Part shown: piece after piece, positions 28,211 to 37,859 of the stretch | Layout of the letters: each line of letters begins with the position of its first letter | Numbering within the stretch: the first letter of the stretch is position 1 | Assembly (NCBI RefSeq): GCF_900105255.1 | Contig: NZ_LT629763.1 | Coordinates: 1,426,001 to 1,490,000, forward strand | Direction: 5' to 3' | Length of the DNA: 64,000 bases | Origin: Halopseudomonas sabulinigri | Lineage (GTDB): Bacteria > Pseudomonadota > Gammaproteobacteria > Pseudomonadales > Pseudomonadaceae | The notes under the pieces: generated by a model | What the model saw: only the letters and a program-made list of their open reading frames with translations | Database searches by the model: none | What the model was told of the DNA's origin: nothing | Position numbers and translations under genes: made by a program

Positions 28211-28479
28211 CAGCCGATCAGCCCGGGAATACTGCGATACAGAGTATCGGTGAACTCGATCAACTGGGTGGTCAACCAGGGCCCCAGCCAAATCAGGGTC
28301 AGAAAGGTGACCAGCAAACGCGGCAGAAAACTCAGGGTTTGCTCGTTGATCTGGGTAGCGGCCTGGAACATGGCGACCACCAGGCCGATCAGCAGGCTGG
28401 GCATGACCACCACGGCCACCATAATCCCGGTCAGCCACAGCGCCTGGCGAAACAGATCAACCGCTACTTCCGGCGTCAT
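28210..28479 (-). CDS. fliQ: Flagellar export gate protein FliQ
   Basis: 89 residues with two membrane helices (LWLTGIMVAVVVMPSLLIGLVVAMFQAATQINEQTL and the second around FLTLIWLGPWL). The AATQINEQTLSFLPR loop is the family signature. Usual length 89-90. It follows fliP after 10 bases. Confidence 0.96.
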   Translation of the reverse strand: MTPEVAVDLFRQALWLTGIMVAVVVMPSLLIGLVVAMFQAATQINEQTLSFLPRLLVTFLTLIWLGPWLTTQLIEFTDTLYRSIPGLIG

Positions 28480-28489
28480 CGCAGTTCTC

Positions 28490-29242
28490 CTAGCTCACCG
28501 CAAAACTGGCGGCCAGGGTGCCGATAATCAGCGCCCAGCCATCCACCAGTACAAAGAGCATGATCTTGAATGGCAATGAAATGATCAGCGGCGAGAGCAT
28601 CATCATACCCATGGCCATGAGCACGCTGGCCACCACCAGGTCGATCACCAGAAAGGGAATGAAGATCATGAAGCCGATCTGGAAAGCGGTTTTCAGCTCC
28701 GAGGTCACAAAGGCCGGCACCAGAATATGGAACGGCACCTCCTCCGGACTGGCCAAATCGGTCCGCTTGGCCAAGCGCACGAACAGCTCAAGGTCAGTCT
28801 CACGGGTCTGTGCCAGCATGAACTCGCGCATCGGTACGCTGGCGACCTGGATGGCTTCCTGTGCCTGCATCTGTTCGTTGATATAGGGCTGCAATGCCGA
28901 CTCGTTGATGCGATCAAATACCGGCGCCATGATGAACAGGGTCAGAAACAGCGCCAGCCCCACCATGATCTGGCTCGACGGCGTCTGCTGCAAGCCCAGC
29001 GCCTGACGCAGAATGGCAAAGACGATGATAATCCGGGTAAAACTGGTCATCATCATCACAAAGGCCGGGATGAAGGTCAGCGCCGACATCAGCAGCAGCA
29101 CCTGCAAGCTGACCGAGTAGGTCTGCTCGCCGTCGGCGTCGGTGCTCAGGGTCACCGCCGGTAGGCTCAGCGGGTCTGCAGCGGTCTGCGCCAACACGGA
29201 GGGTGCGGCCAGTAACAAGAGTAGCCAGATCCAGCGCATCAT
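28490..29242 (-). CDS. fliP: Flagellar export gate protein FliP
   Basis: 250 residues with a cleavable signal peptide ([17 protein letters not shown]), then [42 protein letters not shown] and the C-terminal hydrophobic half, all typical for FliP. Five copies form the pore base with FliQ and FliR. Overlaps fliO by 4 bases (ATGA). Confidence 0.96.
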   Translation of the reverse strand: MMRWIWLLLLLAAPSVLAQTAADPLSLPAVTLSTDADGEQTYSVSLQVLLLMSALTFIPAFVMMMTSFTRIIIVFAILRQALGLQQTPSSQIMVGLALFLTLFIMAPVFDRINESALQPYINEQMQAQEAIQVASVPMREFMLAQTRETDLELFVRLAKRTDLASPEEVPFHILVPAFVTSELKTAFQIGFMIFIPFLVIDLVVASVLMAMGMMMLSPLIISLPFKIMLFVLVDGWALIIGTLAASFAVS

Positions 29243-29682
29243 GAATCGGCTCCCCGTTTCAGCATCGCCTGCAACTTGCGAGCAAAATCACTGTTGCCAG
29301 CCGCTGCCGAAGACAGGTCTGCAACCGGCTGTTCGAATACGTGCAGGGTGTTGATCCGCCCGGGAGAGGTGCCCAGCAGCATTTGAGTGCCGCCTACGTC
29401 CACCAGCAGCAGACGGTCACGTGGTCCTAGCGGCAGACTGCTGACCAGTTTGATGTGCTGACCACCCTGTGGCGCCAATGGTCCGACACGACGCATCAGG
29501 TAACCCAGGCCAAAAATCAGCCCTACCACGACCGCCAGCCCCAGCCCCAGTTGCAGCAACTGGCCAAGCAGCGAGCCGCTGGAGGCCGCACCCACAGCGG
29601 CCGCCGCCGGCTCTTGCGCCGCGTAGACCATTCCCGGCGCAAGGAGCGATAGCAATAGAGCTCGCAGCATCGCGAGGCTCAC
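29239..29682 (-). CDS. fliO: Flagellar export assembly protein FliO
   Basis: 147 residues. Signal-like N terminus, one strong membrane helix ([26 protein letters not shown]) and a short cytoplasmic domain with [20 protein letters not shown] and GTSPGRI. FliO helps assemble the FliP ring. It starts at GTG overlapping the fliN stop (GTGA). Confidence 0.92.
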   Translation of the reverse strand: MSLAMLRALLLSLLAPGMVYAAQEPAAAAVGAASSGSLLGQLLQLGLGLAVVVGLIFGLGYLMRRVGPLAPQGGQHIKLVSSLPLGPRDRLLLVDVGGTQMLLGTSPGRINTLHVFEQPVADLSSAAAGNSDFARKLQAMLKRGADS

Positions 29683-30146
29683 CGCAACTTCTTGATGCGT
29701 TCAGTGGGACTAATGACATCCGTCAGGCGAATGCCGAATTTTTCGTTCACCACCACCACTTCGCCATGGGCAATCAGCGTGCCGTTAACCTTGACGTCCA
29801 GCGGCTCACCGGCCAGACGGTCCAGCTCGACTACCGAGCCCTGGTTCAGCTGCAGCAGGTTACGGATGGTGATATCGGTATTGCCCACTTCCATCGAAAT
29901 GGTGACCGGAATATCCAGAATCACATCCAGGTTAGGACTGTCACCCGGATCAAAGCTGTCCTCGCCGCCCTTGGCTGGCGCATTGAACTCTTCCATCGGC
30001 ATACGCGGCTGCGCATCGCTCTGCGCCAACATCGCATCGATATCGTCCTGACTGGCATCCCCCGCCTCGTCCAGCGCGGCCGCCCATTCGTCCGCCAGCG
30101 CCTGCTCCTCAGGAGTGACTTCGTCCGGGTTCTTGTCATCAGCCAT
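29679..30146 (-). CDS. fliN: Flagellar C-ring protein FliN
   Basis: 155 residues. The acidic, variable first 70 residues (DKNPDEVTPEEQALADEW) precede the conserved SpoA domain (LDVILDIPVTISMEVGNTDITIRNLLQLNQGSVVELDRLAGEPLDVKVNGTLIA, KFGIRLTDV). It forms the lower C-ring with FliM and docks the export ATPase complex. It lies 46 bases after fliM. Confidence 0.96.
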   Translation of the reverse strand: MADDKNPDEVTPEEQALADEWAAALDEAGDASQDDIDAMLAQSDAQPRMPMEEFNAPAKGGEDSFDPGDSPNLDVILDIPVTISMEVGNTDITIRNLLQLNQGSVVELDRLAGEPLDVKVNGTLIAHGEVVVVNEKFGIRLTDVISPTERIKKLR

Positions 30147-30192
30147 CGTGCTGTTCCTCTGTTATTGATATGGGTAGGTTGCTGATGTGCGC

Positions 30193-31164
30193 TTAACGCG
30201 GCCGGGTCAGCGGACCCAGAATCTGCAGTGCCAGGTTGCCTTTTACTGAACCCAGCTTGGCCTTGAACGTCGGTACGCCATTGGCACAGAGCACCATGTG
30301 CTCGGGCAGCTCAACCGGAATCACATCGCCCGGCTGCATGCTTAGCAGGTCATTGAGCTTGAGCTGGCTTTTCACCACGGTCGCGGTCAGCGGCACCTTG
30401 ACGCCGGTAATCTCTTCACGCAACGCCCGAACCCAGCGCTCATCATGCTCGTCAACATCCGACTGCACACCCGAGTCCAGTACCTCACGCAGCGGTTCGA
30501 TCATCGAATAAGGGAAGGTCACATGCAGGTCGCCACCACCGCCATCCAGCTCGATGTGGAAGGTCGACACCACCACCACTTCGCTGGGGCTGACGATGTT
30601 CGCCAGCGCCGGGTTTACCTCGGAATTGACGTACTCGAACTGCACATCATGCACCGCCTGCCAGGCTTCCTTCAGGTCCACAAAGGCCTGATCCAGCACC
30701 ATGCGCACTACGCGCAACTCGGTGGGGGTAAATTCCCGGCCCTCGATCTTGGCGTGGCGGCCATCACCACCAAAGAAGTTGTCGACCAGCTTGAACACCA
30801 ATTTGGCATCCAGAATGAACAGCGCCGTGCCACGCAACGGCTTCATCTTTACCAGGTTCAGACTGGTCGGTACGTAGAGGGAATGGACGTACTCGCCAAA
30901 CTTCATGACCTGCACACCGCCGACGGCGACGTCGGCCGAGCGGCGCATGAGGTTGAACATGCTGATACGGGTATAGCGAGCGAAGCGCTCGTTGATCATC
31001 TCCAGCGTGGGCATGCGCCCACGCACGATCCGATCCTGGCTGGTCAGATCGTAGCTTTTGATCGACCCCGGCTCGCTTTCCAGGTCGGTATCGATGGCAC
31101 CGTCGTCTACCCCGTGCAACAGGGCATCGATTTCATCCTGGGACAGCAGATCCTGTACGGCCAT
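30193..31164 (-). CDS. fliM: Flagellar motor switch protein FliM
   Basis: 323 residues. The N-terminal LLSQDEIDALLHGV is the CheY-P binding peptide; the middle domain holds MFNLMRRSADVAV and the switch-core segments; the C-terminal SpoA domain includes VKSQLKLNDLLSMQPGDVIPVELPEH. It forms the middle C-ring and receives chemotaxis signals that reverse rotation. Nine bases after fliL. Confidence 0.96.
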   Translation of the reverse strand: MAVQDLLSQDEIDALLHGVDDGAIDTDLESEPGSIKSYDLTSQDRIVRGRMPTLEMINERFARYTRISMFNLMRRSADVAVGGVQVMKFGEYVHSLYVPTSLNLVKMKPLRGTALFILDAKLVFKLVDNFFGGDGRHAKIEGREFTPTELRVVRMVLDQAFVDLKEAWQAVHDVQFEYVNSEVNPALANIVSPSEVVVVSTFHIELDGGGGDLHVTFPYSMIEPLREVLDSGVQSDVDEHDERWVRALREEITGVKVPLTATVVKSQLKLNDLLSMQPGDVIPVELPEHMVLCANGVPTFKAKLGSVKGNLALQILGPLTRPR

Positions 31165-31173
31165 GAAAGCTTC

Positions 31174-31686
31174 CTATTGCAGAACCATATTGGTAAAAAG
31201 CACCGACTCGATTACCGGGTCGCCCACTTCCTTTTCCAGCAGCGCCTTGACCGCCAGGCTGGCCTTCTCGCGCAGCGCTTCCTTGCCTTCCGGACTCATC
31301 AGGGTGGCAAACTCTTCGCTGCCAAACAGCATCACCAACTGATTGCGGATCAGCGGCAGGTGCTGATTGAGCTTGGCCATGCCTTCCGCGTCACGCCCCA
31401 TCAGCACAACGCTGACCTGCATGTAACGCTGCCGACCGCTGTCGGTGTAGTTGACCACAAAGGGCGGTTCCAGCGCCTGATACAGCGCTACCTGCTTGAC
31501 CGGCTCGGCGGGCTCCTGCTCAGCGGCCTCTTCGTCATCACCCGACAACAGGTAGTAGGCTACGCCGCCCGCTGACAGCAACAGCGCCAGCAGCCCTATA
31601 CCGATCAATATGAAAAGTTTCTTGCGACTCTTGGCAGGTTTTTCCTGCCCGTCTTCTGCCGCGGCCTTATCTGCTTGTTTCGCCAT
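31174..31686 (-). CDS. fliL: Flagellar stator-associated protein FliL
   Basis: 170 residues: a Lys-rich cytoplasmic tail, one TM helix (LFILIGIGLLALLLSAGGVAYYLL), an acidic linker (DDEEAAEQEPAEP) and the periplasmic FliL domain (LYQALEPPFVVNY, RYMQVSVVLMGRD). It rings the stator and supports torque. First gene of its transcription unit: a sigma-54 site lies about 50 bases upstream of the start. Confidence 0.95.
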   Translation of the reverse strand: MAKQADKAAAEDGQEKPAKSRKKLFILIGIGLLALLLSAGGVAYYLLSGDDEEAAEQEPAEPVKQVALYQALEPPFVVNYTDSGRQRYMQVSVVLMGRDAEGMAKLNQHLPLIRNQLVMLFGSEEFATLMSPEGKEALREKASLAVKALLEKEVGDPVIESVLFTNMVLQ

Positions 31687-31941
31687 GACAATATTCCGTC
31701 ACTCCAGCGGGATTTTCCCTGTTTCCAGGGCTGATGCATCGAGCGTGCCAGCTCGTGCCTGCCTATACCGGTTATTCGCAGAATAGCGCAGGCCTCGGGC
31801 CTGCGCTCGGCTGCCAGGGCCGGTTCGGCATAGGATAAAGGGAAAGCGGGTAAATGTCTTTGCCAGGCCACCGGCTATCGGCGGCCTGGCAAGCGCCAGG
31901 AAGAGCAATCAGCATAGGCCCGACAGTGCGAGCCTGGGAGG
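31687..31941 (-). promoter_or_regulatory. fliK-fliL gap with two strong hairpins
   Basis: 255 bases without a gene. In the minus direction they contain, in order, a 10-bp stem TTGCCAGGCC/GGCCTGGCAA with further inner pairing (31860-31892), a perfect 9-bp stem GCGCAGGCC-tcg-GGCCTGCGC (31786-31806) and the sigma-54 site at 31736-31750. Neither hairpin has a U tract; they probably end or stabilise the fliK transcript. Confidence 0.6.
31736..31750 (-). promoter_or_regulatory. Predicted sigma-54 promoter of fliL
   Basis: On the minus strand TGGCACGCTCGATGC matches TGGCACG-N4-TTGC with one mismatch and exact GG-N10-GC spacing. The start point would fall about 38 bases before the fliL ATG. Activation by FleQ or FleR is expected from Pseudomonas flagellar hierarchies. 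Confidence 0.75.
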
Positions 31942-33408
31942 TCAGGCGTAGTAATCCACCAGCCTGTTATTGGCCACGATACTTTGCGCCGCAGCCATTG
32001 GCAGCTCGTCTTCACCGCCCACCTGGGCTGAGCCGCCCAGCGAGCTGCCACCACGGCCGTTGCCGTCACCACCGGCAAAGCTGCTGCGAGCCTCGCTACC
32101 GGACTGCTGACCGCTGTTGCCGTCTGACACTGAGACATCGAGCTGATCAACCCCCTGCTGGGAGAACAGCTCACGCAGGCGGTGTACCTGGCCTTCCAGC
32201 GCCTCGCGCACGCCGGGGTTCTGGCTGACGAACTGTACCTGGTGCTCAAGACCCCGAGTCTGAATCTTGATTTCCAGCGGCCCGAGTTCAGCCGGATCGA
32301 GCTGGATCTCAACGCTCTTCAAATTCTGGCTCGACATCCACATGACCTTGTTCACCACCGACTCGCTCCAGCCACTCTGACCAAAGGGTACTGCGGCGGC
32401 TTGCACCGCAGCGGCGACCGGTCGCTGGGTCAAGGCATTCTGCGCGGCGTTGGCGGCGGCGCTTGCCCTATCCTGCCCAGCCAAGCCATCTATTGCGTTG
32501 CTATCCAACTTGCCTGGCTCGCGCCCTTTCTGCTCGGCCAATCGAGCAGCGGCAAGGCCCGGCGCGTCCATGCTGGCCGCCAGGCTGGCTACCCGCTGAG
32601 CTTGCTGCGGCTGATCGGTCGGGTTGGCCTGCCTGGCTTGATTTAGCAGCTTCTCGTCGCCGTCAGCCAGTGCTTTTCCTTTACCCGCGGCGTCAGCATC
32701 AGCGCCCGTCGCCGCACGTGCGCTGCCATCATCCTCGGCGCTGGCAGCCCCAGCACCGGACATGGCAGCCCGCAGCTGCGCCAACATATCTGGCAAGCTC
32801 AGAGTACCCGCAGTGGCCGGAATGACCTTGTCACCTGGTAGACCGGCGCTGAACTCGGCGTCGGTGAGCGGCTGGGTCGCTTTATCCGCGAGCGCGCCCG
32901 GCACCGAGAGCAACCTAGGGTCGACAGCCGCGTCGGCACCTGCAGCAGCCTCACCAACGGACGCCGCGTCCTCTTCCTGCGGCAGCTGGGCCAACCACTG
33001 CTGCCATTGGCTGCTCAAACCGGCGAGCAGATCCAGCCGCTCCTGATCCGCTTGCTCACCCGTCCCGGTCGCATCCGCTGCTTCATCACTAGCGCCTGCG
33101 GCACTCTGCACTGGGGATTCGAGCATGGCCAGCTTTTGCAGCCAATCCTTGATCTCCACCGGCAAGCTATTGCCGTCGGCGGCAAACCCAGGCAGAGCTT
33201 CTTCGGTTTCGACAGTGTCACCCTGCAACTGGTGCAACTGACTGAACAGTGCCTTCAGCTCCGCCGGTTTTTGCGCTGCAAGAATCGAAGAGAAAGCGCC
33301 AAACCCTTCTGTTTCGCTGCTTTCGCCCTTGACGGCGTTTAGCCCCGCGAACTTGTCTCGTGGCATTTCAGCGCCCATTAGCGCCAGCAGATTTTGCCCA
33401 ATTGGCAT
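31942..33408 (-). CDS. fliK: Flagellar hook-length control protein FliK
   Basis: 488 residues, rich in Ala, Asp, Gln and Gly, with a long low-complexity middle. The conserved Flg_hook domain is at the C terminus (about 375-470: SQNLKSVEIQLDPAELGPLEIKIQ, HQVQFVSQNPGVREALEGQVHRLRELFSQQG). It measures hook length and triggers the FlhB switch. I start at ATG 33408 (MPIGQNLLAL) after GGAGATTCAATC; the open frame extends 61 codons upstream through the promoter and is not coding. Confidence 0.9.
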   Translation of the reverse strand: MPIGQNLLALMGAEMPRDKFAGLNAVKGESSETEGFGAFSSILAAQKPAELKALFSQLHQLQGDTVETEEALPGFAADGNSLPVEIKDWLQKLAMLESPVQSAAGASDEAADATGTGEQADQERLDLLAGLSSQWQQWLAQLPQEEDAASVGEAAAGADAAVDPRLLSVPGALADKATQPLTDAEFSAGLPGDKVIPATAGTLSLPDMLAQLRAAMSGAGAASAEDDGSARAATGADADAAGKGKALADGDEKLLNQARQANPTDQPQQAQRVASLAASMDAPGLAAARLAEQKGREPGKLDSNAIDGLAGQDRASAAANAAQNALTQRPVAAAVQAAAVPFGQSGWSESVVNKVMWMSSQNLKSVEIQLDPAELGPLEIKIQTRGLEHQVQFVSQNPGVREALEGQVHRLRELFSQQGVDQLDVSVSDGNSGQQSGSEARSSFAGGDGNGRGGSSLGGSAQVGGEDELPMAAAQSIVANNRLVDYYA

Positions 33409-33459
33409 GATTGAATCTCCACCCCGGTCTGCAAGAAACCTTGCGTTTGCAAGCAACTT

Positions 33460-33474
33460 GCAATGCACGGGCCA
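33460..33474 (-). promoter_or_regulatory. Predicted sigma-54 promoter of fliK
   Basis: TGGCCCGTGCATTGC on the minus strand: one mismatch from TGGCACG-N4-TTGC, exact GG-N10-GC spacing, about 50 bases before the fliK ATG and between hptB and fliK. Confidence 0.75.
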
Positions 33475-33490
33475 ACCAGGTGGATTGTGA

Positions 33491-33826
33491 TCAGGAAAGA
33501 ATGGCTTGCAAGCGCGTAAAGCGTTCGCGAATGCGCGAATAACTGCTGGAGGCTGCGTGCGCGTCGCCCTCAAGAGCGGCTTTCTCGGCATTCAGGCAAG
33601 CATGTTCGAGAGCCAGCGCACCCATGTTGCCGCAGCTGCCCTTGAAGCTATGCGCCGCCTGACGAAAGGCCTCCAGGTCATCACTGACCAAGGCTTCACG
33701 CAGTTGAGTCAGTCGCACATTGGCGTCCGCCAAGAAGGTTTCCAGCAACAGAGGGTAATCCTCCTGCATCAACTCGCGCAGCGCTTCCAGCGCAGCGTTA
33801 TCGACATCTGGAAACTGATCTGACAT
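33491..33826 (-). CDS. hptB: Histidine phosphotransfer protein HptB
   Basis: 111 residues, a four-helix Hpt domain with the phosphorylatable His in AAHSFKGSCGNMGA. In P. aeruginosa HptB collects phosphate from several hybrid kinases (RetS among them) and passes it to the receiver of HsbR. The neighbouring hsbR and hsbA on the same strand identify it. Start ATG 33826 (MSDQFPDVD); an in-frame TTG two codons earlier is less likely. fliK follows. Confidence 0.9.
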   Translation of the reverse strand: MSDQFPDVDNAALEALRELMQEDYPLLLETFLADANVRLTQLREALVSDDLEAFRQAAHSFKGSCGNMGALALEHACLNAEKAALEGDAHAASSSYSRIRERFTRLQAILS

Positions 33827-33974
33827 ACGCAAAAAACTCTATGACGAAAGAAAGTGGGCGTTTCTGCGACCGCAACTAAAAGTAAAAACAGCCGCTAGAA
33901 AGCAACAACAGCCTAGCAGACGACCATGCAGGAAAACGTACCGCCTAGACAGAAACTGCAGGCAGTATGCCACG
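33827..33974 (-). promoter_or_regulatory. hsbR-hptB gap with a possible sigma-54 site
   Basis: 148 bases with no ORF. TGGCATACTGCCTGC (33958-33972, minus strand) keeps exact GG-N10-GC spacing but has C in place of the first T of TTGC. If active it would start hptB transcription about 120 bases before its ATG. The remainder is AT-rich. Confidence 0.45.
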
Positions 33975-35687
33975 CTACCAGCTGAATACCACCCTGACCC
34001 GGCTCCCCGCAGCGTCTACCTCAACCTCCTGCGCCAACGCGGCGACCAACGCCAGGCCTCGCCCTGCATAATCAGCTGCAGCGCAGGCGGGATCAAAGCC
34101 GTTGCCACTGTCTTCACACTCGATCTGCAACAGACCACCCTCGGCCGTCGGCAGATGATTCAGGGTCAGACGTATCCATCCCTCGCTCAGCGCTCGCAGA
34201 CGCTCCCCACGTTCTTGGTAGTAGAGTGCAAAGCCATCGGAGTCCTGCTTCCAGGCAGAGTCCAGGTGCAGCAGCCCGTGCTCCAGCGCATTGCTGTACA
34301 ACTCGCTAAGCACGGTAAACAGCGCACCGGCCTGCGGACGCAGACCGGGAATCTCAAGCAGCCGGGCGAGCAGGAACGGCAACGGATTCTGCTCACGAAT
34401 CGAGCCGGCGCGGTAGGTGTACCCCAGCCGCCAGTCCTGCGCCGGCGCTGGCGGTACCGGAGCGCGTAGTACCGCTGTCTGCTCGGCGGCGGTCGGCATA
34501 ACAACCTGCAACAGACTGACGTCGTCCTCCGGGCTGCCGTGAAACCGCTCCAAAGCCTCGAGCAAGCCATCGAACACCTTGGCCGGGTGCCCCACGTAGG
34601 TATCCAGCACCTCGTGCACACCGGCCTCACCAAAGAGTTCACCTGCCTGGTTGCGGCTTTCGATCACCCCGTCGGTCCAGCACAGCAGCCGTTCACCGGG
34701 GCGCATCACCAGCACCACGGGCTCGGCATTGAAACGCTCACGACTGGCGACGCCCAATGGCAAGTGCGTGGACGCCACGCGCTGCATCAACTCGCCCGAA
34801 CTTCCCAGGATCATGACTTCCGGTAGGCCGCCGTTCCATATCTCCACCAACCCCTTGCCGGAATTGACCTCAATCAGCACAGCACAACAGAAGATGCCGA
34901 CCGGCAGAATGGTGGCCAGCTTGTCATTCAACTCGAGCAGAATGTCGCGCAGCGTAAAGCCCTTGGCGGTCATGGCGTAGAACACTTCCGCCAGCGGCAT
35001 GGCGCCAATGGCGGCCGACAGACCATGGCCGGTAAAGTCGCCCAACAGCAGATGCATTTCACCGGAGGGCCTATTCGCCGCCAACAGGATATCGCCGTTG
35101 AACATGGCGTAAGCCGACTGCAGATAGCGCAGACTGCTGTGGCTGAGGGCCCCGGAATGCGCCACGCGATCAAAGATGATCTTCGCCAGTTCCTGATCCT
35201 GCACCAGGCTGGCGTGCTGCGCAGCAATCACGTCGCGCTGCGCCTGCAGCGTCTGGTGCATTTCGCGCATACGGCGAAAGGCGCGAATCTTGGCGTCGAG
35301 GATTACCGGGTTGTAGGGTTTTGTCAGAAAGTCGTCACCGCCGGCCTCTAGGCACTGCACCAGGGCGTCAGTTTCGGTCAGGCTGGTGAGAAAGATGATC
35401 GGCACCAGGTCTTCGCCGGCCTGCTGCTTGATCAGCCGCGCCGCCTCAAAGCCGTCCATCACGGGCATCAAGGCGTCCAGCAGCACAATATCGGGCTGCA
35501 CCGCGGTGAACTGCTCTACCGCTAGCCGACCGTTCTCAGCCAGGTACACCTGGTGCCCAAGACGCTCGACCAGACGGCCCAGAATCATCCGATCAGCGGG
35601 GTTGTCGTCGGCCACCAGCACACTGAGGCGGGCAACCGCAGGCGGCACCTCTGGGCCATCCGCCGCTGACAAACGCTGATTGGCCAT
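33975..35687 (-). CDS. hsbR: Response regulator with PP2C phosphatase and anti-sigma kinase domains, HsbR
   Basis: 570 residues in three parts: receiver domain (VADDNPADRMILG, phosphoacceptor in VLLDALMPVMDG, LTKPYNP), SpoIIE-type PP2C phosphatase (LLGDFTGHGLSAAIGAMP, WTDGVIE) and a C-terminal HATPase/anti-sigma-like kinase domain (LSELYSNALEHGLLHLDS). In P. aeruginosa HsbR is phosphorylated by HptB and sets the phosphorylation state of HsbA, which links to FlgM or to a diguanylate cyclase. Six bases after hsbA. Confidence 0.92.
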   Translation of the reverse strand: MANQRLSAADGPEVPPAVARLSVLVADDNPADRMILGRLVERLGHQVYLAENGRLAVEQFTAVQPDIVLLDALMPVMDGFEAARLIKQQAGEDLVPIIFLTSLTETDALVQCLEAGGDDFLTKPYNPVILDAKIRAFRRMREMHQTLQAQRDVIAAQHASLVQDQELAKIIFDRVAHSGALSHSSLRYLQSAYAMFNGDILLAANRPSGEMHLLLGDFTGHGLSAAIGAMPLAEVFYAMTAKGFTLRDILLELNDKLATILPVGIFCCAVLIEVNSGKGLVEIWNGGLPEVMILGSSGELMQRVASTHLPLGVASRERFNAEPVVLVMRPGERLLCWTDGVIESRNQAGELFGEAGVHEVLDTYVGHPAKVFDGLLEALERFHGSPEDDVSLLQVVMPTAAEQTAVLRAPVPPAPAQDWRLGYTYRAGSIREQNPLPFLLARLLEIPGLRPQAGALFTVLSELYSNALEHGLLHLDSAWKQDSDGFALYYQERGERLRALSEGWIRLTLNHLPTAEGGLLQIECEDSGNGFDPACAAADYAGRGLALVAALAQEVEVDAAGSRVRVVFSW

Positions 35688-35693
35688 CCGGCG

Positions 35694-35999
35694 TTACTTG
35701 ATGCTGAACAGCTGTTCGAAGTTGGAAATACTCAGTACTTTGCGCACATCGGGATTGCAGTGCACGATGCTGACCTGCGCGCTGTCGCCGCCCGCGTGGT
35801 CACGCAACAGGAGCAACATGCCGAGTGCAGAACTGTCGATGTAGTCGGTTTCATGCAAATCAACCACATAGCGTTGCGGAGTCAGGCCACTGCGTTCGTA
35901 GGCGTTGCGAAAGTCCTGATGCGCACCGAAGTCGAAGCGACCTTTGACGCTGATGGTGAGTACTTGGCTGTCCGCCGATAAAGTTGCCTGAATCGACAT
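35694..35999 (-). CDS. hsbA: STAS-domain anti-sigma factor antagonist HsbA
   Basis: 101 residues, a single STAS domain with the phosphorylatable Ser in HETDYIDSSALGMLLLLRDH. Substrate of HsbR. In P. aeruginosa unphosphorylated HsbA binds the anti-sigma factor FlgM and phosphorylated HsbA engages a diguanylate cyclase, so it switches between swimming and attachment. It lies 59 bases after fliJ, inside the flagellar block. Confidence 0.9.
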   Translation of the reverse strand: MSIQATLSADSQVLTISVKGRFDFGAHQDFRNAYERSGLTPQRYVVDLHETDYIDSSALGMLLLLRDHAGGDSAQVSIVHCNPDVRKVLSISNFEQLFSIK

Positions 36000-36058
36000 G
36001 ATTTCTCCCTGGCAAGTTTTGGGTGTTCCACTTCTTTTAGCACAGGGATGGGGGACTG

Positions 36059-36514
36059 TCAGGCATTATTTCCGCGTTGCGCGTGGGCCCTCTGAGACAA
36101 CTCGTCGAGCAGTTTCTGCTCTTGCCGGTCTGCTCTGGCCTGCGCCTCTTGGCGGTATTTTTCGATCAGTTTGCGCAGCGCCTCAAGGCGTTGATAGCGC
36201 TGGCGCCAGTTCTCACGCGCCTTGTCGATACTCTGGCTATTCCAGCTCACTGTCTGGCGCTGTTGCTCCAGCGCCACTTCCATCTGCGCCATGAAGCGCT
36301 GATAGTTCATCAGCCACTCACGGCCAACACCCTGGCCGCCCCGCTGAGTCCAGCCTTTGGCATATTCGCCACAGTAGTACTCCAGATCGCGCAGCCGAGT
36401 CTGCGCCTCATCCAGCTGCTTCTGGCATTGTCCCAACACGGTTGCCGCCTTGCGCTCTTCCTCCAGCGCCATGTCCAGCACCGGAATCAGCCGGCGAATG
36501 CGGCTTTCACTCAT
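36059..36514 (-). CDS. fliJ: Flagellar export chaperone escort FliJ
   Basis: 151 residues, almost entirely coiled coil ([52 protein letters not shown]). FliJ sits in the ATPase ring and links it to FlhA. It overlaps fliI by 8 bases. Confidence 0.92.
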   Translation of the reverse strand: MSESRIRRLIPVLDMALEEERKAATVLGQCQKQLDEAQTRLRDLEYYCGEYAKGWTQRGGQGVGREWLMNYQRFMAQMEVALEQQRQTVSWNSQSIDKARENWRQRYQRLEALRKLIEKYRQEAQARADRQEQKLLDELSQRAHAQRGNNA

Positions 36515-37859
36515 TGCTGATGGTCTGTTCCAGCGCGGCCTGGCTGTCGTTCAGGTTCACACTGACATGCAGCCCCTGTCGCAAAAACGCCTGCATGGAC
36601 GGCATTTTTTCCATTGCCTTGTCGGTCAGCGGGTCAGAACCCGCTGAGTAGGCACCCACGCTGATCAAATCACGGCTCTGCTGATAACGAGCATAGAGCT
36701 GCTTGAAAACCTGCGCCTTTTGCAGCTGCTCAGGCGAAACGATCTGTGGCATCGCACGGCTGATCGAAGCTTCGATATCAATCGCCGGATAGTGCCCTTC
36801 CTCCGCCAGACGCCGCGATAGCACCACGTGGCCATCGAGAATCGCCCGCGAGGCGTCGGCGATCGGGTCCTGCTGGTCATCGCCCTCGGAGAGCACGGTG
36901 TAGAAGGCCGTGATAGAGCCGCCACCCTGCTCAGCGTTACCGGCACGCTCAACCAGCTGTGGCAGCTTGGCAAATACTGACGGCGGATAACCCTTGGTCG
37001 CCGGAGGCTCGCCGATGGCCAGGGCGATCTCTCGCTGAGCCTGGGCAAAGCGCGTCAGCGAGTCCATCAACAGCAGCACGTTCTTCCCCTGATCGCGGAA
37101 GTATTCGGCAATACGCGTGCAATACATCGCTGCGCGCAGGCGCATCAGCGGCGCGTCATCCGCCGGTGAGGCAACCACTACGGAGCGCGCCATGCCCTTC
37201 TCGCCGAGGATCTGCTCGATGAACTCCTTGACCTCACGGCCCCGTTCGCCCACCAGGCCGACAATGGTAATGTCAGCGTCGGTAAAGCGCGTCATCATGC
37301 CCAGCAACATGCTCTTGCCCACGCCACTGCCGGCAAACAAGCCAAGACGTTGCCCCCGCCCTACCGTCAACAAACTGTTGATGGAGCGAATACCCACATC
37401 CAGCGGCTCTTCAATCGGGTGGCGCTTGAGCGGGTTGATCACCGGGCCATTCAGATCAACCCAGTCATCGGCCTTGAAACTGCCCTTGCCGTCCAGCGGC
37501 CGCCCGATGCCATCAACTACCCGGCCCAGCATCGCCGAGCCCATGGGCAGTTTGCCGCCGCCGCCCGATGGCACTACGCGGGCGCCGGGCTGCAAACCCT
37601 CCAACCGGTCGACCGGCATCAGGTAGATCTTGTTGCCAGCAAAGCCCATGACCTCGGCCTCGATACTGCTTTGCCCGCTGGGGGTATCGCTGATCACCTG
37701 GCAGCGGCTGCCGACCGGCGCCTTGCAGCCCTCGGCCTCCAGCGTTAACCCGACCATGCGAATCAGCCGACCCTCCACTACCGGGTCGGCCGGCAGCTTG
37801 ATCGCGCCCTGATAGCGCGAGAGACGGCGTGCAAAGCTGATGCGTTCCAGACTACTCAT
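36507..37859 (-). CDS. fliI: Flagellum-specific export ATPase FliI
   Basis: 450 residues. Walker A in [15 protein letters not shown], Walker B in [37 protein letters not shown], both typical of FliI/F1-beta-like ATPases. The start ATG 37859 ([13 protein letters not shown]) overlaps fliH by 8 bases; a start 7 codons earlier is possible but lies deeper inside fliH. Confidence 0.96.
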   Translation of the reverse strand: MSSLERISFARRLSRYQGAIKLPADPVVEGRLIRMVGLTLEAEGCKAPVGSRCQVISDTPSGQSSIEAEVMGFAGNKIYLMPVDRLEGLQPGARVVPSGGGGKLPMGSAMLGRVVDGIGRPLDGKGSFKADDWVDLNGPVINPLKRHPIEEPLDVGIRSINSLLTVGRGQRLGLFAGSGVGKSMLLGMMTRFTDADITIVGLVGERGREVKEFIEQILGEKGMARSVVVASPADDAPLMRLRAAMYCTRIAEYFRDQGKNVLLLMDSLTRFAQAQREIALAIGEPPATKGYPPSVFAKLPQLVERAGNAEQGGGSITAFYTVLSEGDDQQDPIADASRAILDGHVVLSRRLAEEGHYPAIDIEASISRAMPQIVSPEQLQKAQVFKQLYARYQQSRDLISVGAYSAGSDPLTDKAMEKMPSMQAFLRQGLHVSVNLNDSQAALEQTISNE

